Made by a program: the position numbers and the translations under genes. The notes below the pieces were generated by a model. The model did no database searches and had not been told where the DNA came from. It saw nothing but the letters and a program-made list of their open reading frames with translations. This document shows, piece after piece, positions 7,048-10,258 of a stretch of 10,258 nucleotides of DNA (position 1 is its first letter; each line of letters opens with the position of its first letter). The DNA is from Bryobacteraceae bacterium (GTDB lineage: Bacteria > Acidobacteriota > Terriglobia > Bryobacterales > Bryobacteraceae), in the NCBI GenBank assembly GCA_947456995.1, contig CANGVB010000071.1, positions 1 through 10,258 of the forward strand. Reading direction: 5' to 3'.

Positions 7048-8151
7048 TTATTTCGCTCGCTTGTAGAAGGGGGTAGGGACGGTTTCGGCTTCAACACCGG
7101 CGCCGCGAATCACAACTTTGATCTTGGTGCCAGGCACCGCCAGCTCACTTGGCAGATAACACAAGCCAATATTCTTGTTCAGTGTCGGCGCAGGTCCTCC
7201 GCTGGTCACCCAGCCCACCTTCTCACCGTTCACTTCAATCTCATAACCATCGCGGCCAATGCCGCGCTCACGCATTTCAAAGCCAACCAGCTTCCGCTTC
7301 AGCCCGCCAGCCTTCTGCTCGGCCAGCGCTGTCTTGCCCACAAAGTCAGCCTTGTCCATCTTCACAATCCATGCAAGGCCTGCCTCAAGTGGCGAGATCG
7401 AAGCATCGATTTCATGCCCATAAAGAGCCATCTTCGCCTCAAGCCGCAATGTATTTCGGGCCCCAAGACCACAAGCCAGAATCCCAAACTCCGCACCCGC
7501 CTCCAGAATCGCTTCCCAAACACTCACGGCCGCATCCGGCGAAACATAGATCTCAAACCCATCCTCACCCGTATAACCGGTCCGCGCAATCCGCGCCTCA
7601 ACCCCGGCAAACTCACCATCCACAAACCAGTAATACTGAATCGGAGCAAGCACGCTAGAAGTCAGCTTTTGGCAAACCTCAAGCGCCTTCGGCCCCTGCA
7701 CGGCAATCTGCGCATACCTGGCCCCGGCATTCTCAACCGTCGCCTGAAACTTGTTGTGCGCAACAATATGTTCAAAGTCCTTATCCTGATTCGACGCATT
7801 TACACAGATAAAGTACTCATCGTCGCTCACCTTATGCACCAGGATGTCGTCTACAAATCCGCCATGTTCATAAAGTAACCCGCTGTAATGCACCTGCCCC
7901 ACAGCCAACTTACTCGCATCGTTCGACGAAACCCAGTTCACAAGCTCCAGAGCCTGTGGCCCCCGCACCACAATCTCACCCATATGGCTAACATCAAACA
8001 CACCCACGCCCGTGCGCACAGCCTTGTGCTCATCGAGAATGCCACGGTACTGCACGGGCATGTCCCAACCGCCAAAATCTACCATCTTGGCGCCCATCTG
8101 GCGGTGCACTGCGTTCAGTGGCGTCACTTTTAATGTCTGAGTTTCGCTCAT
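7048..8151 (-). CDS. gcvT: Glycine cleavage system T protein (aminomethyltransferase)
   Basis: With the start at ATG 8151 the protein has 367 residues, the family norm. The frame stays open to an ATG at 8208, but the extra 19 residues do not look like GcvT and would overlap the divergent gene. ATG 8151 has GGGGAAA just upstream (8155-8161, minus strand) and puts the conserved TPLNAVHRQMGAKMVDFGGWDMPVQY near the N-terminus. FDVSHMGE at residues 52-59 and GGFVDDIL at about 97-104 (Asp101/Asp102, one of them the family's catalytic Asp) are folate and active-site blocks. RTGYTGEDGFEIY and SPLEAGLAWIV follow in the expected order. GcvT transfers the methylene group from lipoyl-GcvH to tetrahydrofolate, releasing ammonia. 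It leads the gcvT-gcvH-GT39-DUF1905 run on the minus strand. No glycine riboswitch precedes it. Confidence 0.97.
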   Translation of the reverse strand: MSETQTLKVTPLNAVHRQMGAKMVDFGGWDMPVQYRGILDEHKAVRTGVGVFDVSHMGEIVVRGPQALELVNWVSSNDASKLAVGQVHYSGLLYEHGGFVDDILVHKVSDDEYFICVNASNQDKDFEHIVAHNKFQATVENAGARYAQIAVQGPKALEVCQKLTSSVLAPIQYYWFVDGEFAGVEARIARTGYTGEDGFEIYVSPDAAVSVWEAILEAGAEFGILACGLGARNTLRLEAKMALYGHEIDASISPLEAGLAWIVKMDKADFVGKTALAEQKAGGLKRKLVGFEMRERGIGRDGYEIEVNGEKVGWVTSGGPAPTLNKNIGLCYLPSELAVPGTKIKVVIRGAGVEAETVPTPFYKRAK

Positions 8152-8180
8152 TCGTTTCCCCAATCTAGCAAACTTGTAGC
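8152..8180. promoter_or_regulatory. 29-bp divergent spacer between gcvT and the ABM-fold gene
   Basis: This is the whole gap between two divergent start codons. It contains the gcvT Shine-Dalgarno (GGGGAAA on the minus strand, 8155-8161) but no clear one for the plus-strand gene. It is too short to hold two standard promoters, so promoter elements for one or both units must lie inside the opposite gene. I could not identify convincing -35/-10 pairs by eye. Confidence 0.35.
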
Positions 8181-8504
8181 ATGTCGCTAGCGCCAATTTT
8201 TGACACACCCTACTATGCCGTTATCTTCGCCTCCACCCAAACTGCCTCGCTCGAAGGCTACGGCGAGACGGCAGACAAGATGGAAGCACTCGCCCAACTC
8301 CAGCCCGGATACCTCGGCATAGACTCTGCCCGCAGCGCCATCGGCATCACCGTCTCCTACTGGCGCACCCTCGAAGACATCAAAGCCTGGCGAGCCAATC
8401 TCGATCACACCGCCGCCCGCAACCAGGGCCGCAGCCAGTGGTACCAACAATTCACCGTCCGCATCGCAAAAGTCGAACACAACTACGACTTCCATTTGCC
8501 ATAA
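8181..8504 (+). CDS. Antibiotic biosynthesis monooxygenase (ABM)-fold small protein
   Basis: A 107-residue protein starting at ATG 8181. It has the dimeric alpha/beta-barrel pattern of the ABM family, closest in feel to the YqjZ-like group. A first strand (YYAVIFAST) leads to a helix in GYGETADKMEALAQLQPGYL, where LQPGYLGID is a characteristic turn. ITVSYWRTLEDIKAWRANLDH and the AARNQGRSQWYQQF helix follow, and a last strand ends VEHNYDFH. Members include quinol- or heme-acting monooxygenases, but many have no known activity and the motif does not reveal a substrate. It has no obvious Shine-Dalgarno sequence. It sits between gcvT and gcvP; whether it is linked to glycine metabolism or is just an inserted gene cannot be told. 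Its stop codon is 8 nt before the first riboswitch stem. Confidence 0.87.
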   Translation: MSLAPIFDTPYYAVIFASTQTASLEGYGETADKMEALAQLQPGYLGIDSARSAIGITVSYWRTLEDIKAWRANLDHTAARNQGRSQWYQQFTVRIAKVEHNYDFHLP

Positions 8505-8505
8505 T
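8500..8505 (+). promoter_or_regulatory. Possible -10 element for the riboswitch-gcvP transcript
   Basis: CATAAT spans the stop codon of the ABM-fold gene. Transcription starting about 7 nt downstream would begin near 8512, just before the first stem of the riboswitch at 8513. No good -35 hexamer is seen at 16-18 nt; TCGAAC at 8473-8478 is too far at 21 nt. Read-through from the ABM gene is the alternative. Confidence 0.25.
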
Positions 8506-8512
8506 AAAAGTT

Positions 8513-8685
8513 CGCAGACGGGAGAGACTGTACAGTATTTAATTTGACTGTGCAGCGCCGAAGGAGCAACCGCCCCGGAAACTCTCAGGCAAAAGGACCG
8601 TCGCGTGATGGAACTCTGGAAAGAGGCCTGTGGCACTGCCGCAGACCCGCCGACGGGATAACACTCTCAGGCAGCAACGACAGAT
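8513..8685 (+). ncRNA. Tandem glycine riboswitch (gcvT motif), two aptamers
   Basis: Both halves match the known tandem glycine aptamer. Aptamer 1 (8513-8605): P1 pairs GACGG (8517-8521) with CCGTC (8598-8602), and it can extend through CGC/GCG around bulged A8516. GAGAG (8522-8526) pairs with CTCTC (8582-8586). The hairpin of 8528-8535 with 8548-8555 has eight pairs, one of them G-U. The conserved strings GCGCCGAAGGAGCAA and AACTCTCAGGCAAAAGGAC are intact. Aptamer 2 (about 8614-8685): CTCTGGAAAGAGG opens it, CTGTGG (8628-8633) pairs with CCGCAG (8639-8644), then CCGCCGACGGGATAAC and ACTCTCAGGCA follow, and GACAGA closes it by pairing with TCTG (8615-8618). The gcvP gene directly downstream is the expected target; known members usually raise expression of glycine cleavage genes when glycine is high. 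The linker between the aptamers is short. No intrinsic terminator is visible after it. Confidence 0.97.
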
Positions 8686-8688
8686 GGG

Positions 8689-8714
8689 GCGCTAAACCTT
8701 GAGGAGGGTAGCGC
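8689..8714 (+). promoter_or_regulatory. Hairpin enclosing the gcvP Shine-Dalgarno (likely expression platform)
   Basis: GCGCTA (8689-8694) is the exact inverted complement of TAGCGC (8709-8714). Between them CCTT (8697-8700) can pair with AGGG (8705-8708), with one G-U pair and a GAGG loop. The ribosome-binding site AGGAGG (8702-8707), 9 nt before ATG 8717, is thereby buried in the stem and loop. It starts 4 nt after the closing strand of aptamer 2. The position fits a translational expression platform. How glycine binding would open it is not visible, because P1 of aptamer 2 does not overlap the hairpin. Confidence 0.6.
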
Positions 8715-8716
8715 AC

Positions 8717-10258
8717 ATGCGTCAAAACACTGCTGCAACAACATTCGAGAGAAGACACATCGGTCCGTCCCCACGCGAGATCGATGCGATGCTCGCCACC
8801 GTCAACGCCGATTCCATCGAAACCCTGATCGCCGAAACAGTCCCCGGCTCGATCCGCCAAAAGGACGCACTCAGCTTCGGCCAACCCCTAAGCGAAGTCG
8901 CCGCAATCGCCCGCATGCGCGAAATCGCGAGCAAAAACGAAGTCTTCACTTCCCTCATTGGCACCGGCTATCACGGCACACTCCTGCCCTTCGTCATCCA
9001 GCGCAACATCCTCGAAAACCCCGCCTGGTACACCGCCTACACGCCCTACCAGCCCGAGATCAGCCAGGGCCGCCTCGAAGCCCTGCTCAACTACCAGACG
9101 ATGATCTGCGACCTTACCGGCCTTGACGTCTCAAACGCTTCGCTCCTCGATGAAGCCACCGCCGCCGCCGAAGCCATGACCCTCGCCCAGCGCGTCACCA
9201 AGGTCAAGTCCACTTGCTTTTTTGTCGACAGCGAAGTCCACCCCCAAACTCTCGCCCTCATCCAGACCCGCGCTGAAGCCCTCGGCTGGACCGTCCTCTC
9301 CGGCAACCCCCACACCGACCTCGCAGCCGCCGACGTCTTCGGAGCCATCTTCCAATACCCCGGCACTCATGGCGAAGTGACAGACTGGTCTGACACCATC
9401 GCGGCCCTCCATGCCAAAGGTGCCATCGCCGTAGTAGCCGCCGACCCTCTGGCCCTCACCATCCTCAAGAGCCCGGCAGAGATGGGCGCAGACATCGCCA
9501 TCGGCTCAACCCAACGCTTCGGCGTACCCATGGGCTACGGTGGCCCCCACGCCGCCTATATGGCCGTCAAAGACGCATACAAGCGCTCCATGCCCGGCCG
9601 CCTCGTCGGTGTCTCGATCGACGCCAAAGGCCACTCCGCCTACCGCCTTGCTCTCCAAACTCGTGAGCAACACATCCGTCGCGAGAAGGCCACCTCCAAC
9701 ATCTGCACCGCCCAGGTCCTCCTCGCGGTCATCGCCTCGATGTACGCGGTTTATCACGGCCCCGAAGGCCTCCAGCACATCGCGAACACAGTAGCTACTA
9801 GCACTGCGATCCTCGCCGCCGGCCTCCGCCGCCTTGGCTTCAAGATCACGAACTCCACCTTCTTCGACACCCTAACCGTCGAAGTAGGAGACCAGCAGCA
9901 AGCCCTCATCGCAACAGCCAAACAGCACCGCATCAACTTCCGTGTCCTCCCCGGCAAGCTCGGCATCACTCTAGACGAAGCCACCACCCCCGAACTCATC
10001 GAGAAGATCTGGACAATCTTCGGTGGCACCCTCAAGTACAGCGACCTCGCAACCACCCACACCCTCCCCGCTCGCACCAGCGAAATCCTCCCCCACCCGG
10101 TCTTCCACCGTTACCGCAGCGAAACCGAAATCCTCCGCTACATGCGCAAGCTCTGCGATCGCGATCTCGCGCTTGACCGAGCGATGATCCCCCTCGGCTC
10201 CTGCACCATGAAGCTCAACGCCACCGCCGAGATGATGCCCGTCACCTGGCCCGAATTC
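8717..10258 (+). CDS. gcvP: Glycine dehydrogenase (decarboxylating), P protein, N-terminal 514 residues
   Basis: The frame is open from ATG 8717 to the window end, so the gene is cut at its 3' side. A strong AGGAGG lies 9 nt upstream. The start [17 protein letters not shown] is the standard GcvP opening. [21 protein letters not shown] from residue 82, [21 protein letters not shown] and [12 protein letters not shown] follow in order. [23 protein letters not shown] begins near residue 275, and [18 protein letters not shown] follows. The join to the second half is seen at [22 protein letters not shown], residues 493-514. Running through this join shows the long, single-chain form (about 950 residues), not the split GcvPA/GcvPB form. 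The enzyme decarboxylates glycine with pyridoxal phosphate and passes aminomethyl to lipoyl-GcvH. The PLP lysine lies in the unseen half. It is preceded by the glycine riboswitch. Confidence 0.98.
   Translation, partial: MRQNTAATTFERRHIGPSPREIDAMLATVNADSIETLIAETVPGSIRQKDALSFGQPLSEVAAIARMREIASKNEVFTSLIGTGYHGTLLPFVIQRNILENPAWYTAYTPYQPEISQGRLEALLNYQTMICDLTGLDVSNASLLDEATAAAEAMTLAQRVTKVKSTCFFVDSEVHPQTLALIQTRAEALGWTVLSGNPHTDLAAADVFGAIFQYPGTHGEVTDWSDTIAALHAKGAIAVVAADPLALTILKSPAEMGADIAIGSTQRFGVPMGYGGPHAAYMAVKDAYKRSMPGRLVGVSIDAKGHSAYRLALQTREQHIRREKATSNICTAQVLLAVIASMYAVYHGPEGLQHIANTVATSTAILAAGLRRLGFKITNSTFFDTLTVEVGDQQQALIATAKQHRINFRVLPGKLGITLDEATTPELIEKIWTIFGGTLKYSDLATTHTLPARTSEILPHPVFHRYRSETEILRYMRKLCDRDLALDRAMIPLGSCTMKLNATAEMMPVTWPEF

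Noticed and set aside
6574..7878. Plus-strand open frame of 434 codons opposite the GT39-like gene, gcvH and gcvT
   Set aside because: It runs antisense to three well-supported genes, has no recognisable domain, and its length is explained by the strand composition bias.
8162..8170. Minus-strand extended -10-like string TGCTAGATT for gcvT
   Set aside because: Transcription would start about 4 nt before the gcvT ATG, downstream of its Shine-Dalgarno, and there is no matching -35.
8152..8208. Upstream start for gcvT at ATG 8208
   Set aside because: The added residues do not resemble GcvT and would overlap the divergent gene, while ATG 8151 has a Shine-Dalgarno and the usual N-terminus.
8554..8693. 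AGCGCC (8554-8559) in aptamer 1 is complementary to GGCGCT (8688-8693) next to the RBS hairpin, a possible anti-sequestor
   Set aside because: AGCGCC is largely part of the conserved aptamer core found in all such riboswitches, so a six-base match is likely chance. It would also predict repression by glycine.
10253..10258. GAATTC at the very end of the window
   Set aside because: It encodes Glu-Phe within the conserved GcvP string TWPEF, so it is ordinary coding sequence and not evidence of a cloning junction.

Overview
This window looks like a stretch of chromosome from a high-G+C, diderm, soil-type bacterium. The best guess is an Acidobacteriota of the Bryobacterales/Solibacteres kind. That guess is inferred from overall gene style (exported SurA-like protein, TlpA lipoprotein, free-standing DsbD N-terminal domain, GT9 and GT39 glycosyltransferases, sialate O-acetylesterase-type esterase); no rRNA or other taxonomic marker is present. 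There are eleven protein genes, two of them cut by the window edges, plus one clear structured RNA. I see no tRNA, rRNA, CRISPR array, transposase or long repeat. Coding density is very high.

Layout. (1) Positions 1-4350, plus strand: the 3' part of a SASA-family carbohydrate esterase, then a closely packed series. It holds an exported parvulin/SurA-like protein, a small HExxH metallopeptidase-like protein whose start codon is problematic, a TlpA-type thioredoxin lipoprotein, a free-standing DsbD-alpha-like domain whose signal peptide is encoded inside the end of the tlpA-like gene, and a GT9 heptosyltransferase-like enzyme. Several products would act in the cell envelope on protein folding, thiol redox and glycan assembly. 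(2) Positions 4315-8151, minus strand: gcvT, gcvH, a GT39-type membrane glycosyltransferase and a DUF1905/YdeI-like protein. Spacings are 3 nt, 1 nt and a 4-nt overlap, so they probably form one transcript. The last gene overlaps the GT9 gene tail-to-tail by 36 nt. (3) Positions 8181-10258, plus strand: a small ABM-fold protein, a tandem glycine riboswitch and the first 514 codons of gcvP.

How they fit together. GcvT, GcvH and GcvP are the aminomethyltransferase, lipoyl carrier and glycine decarboxylase of the glycine cleavage system. Here the genes are split into two divergent units only 29 bp apart at the gcvT/ABM starts. The glycine riboswitch sits only in front of gcvP, so glycine sensing appears to act directly on the decarboxylase and not on gcvT-gcvH. 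Just downstream of the second aptamer, a hairpin can be drawn that encloses the gcvP Shine-Dalgarno sequence, which suggests control of translation.

The plus strand is C-rich and G-poor throughout, whichever strand carries the gene. Plus-strand genes therefore favour C-ending codons (CTC, GTC, GGC), while minus-strand genes favour G-ending ones (CTG, GTG, GGG). I did not find a wholly undescribed system. The best leads are the riboswitch expression platform, the split gcv locus, the metallopeptidase with no ordinary start codon at its apparent beginning, and the parvulin domain lacking its usual histidines.
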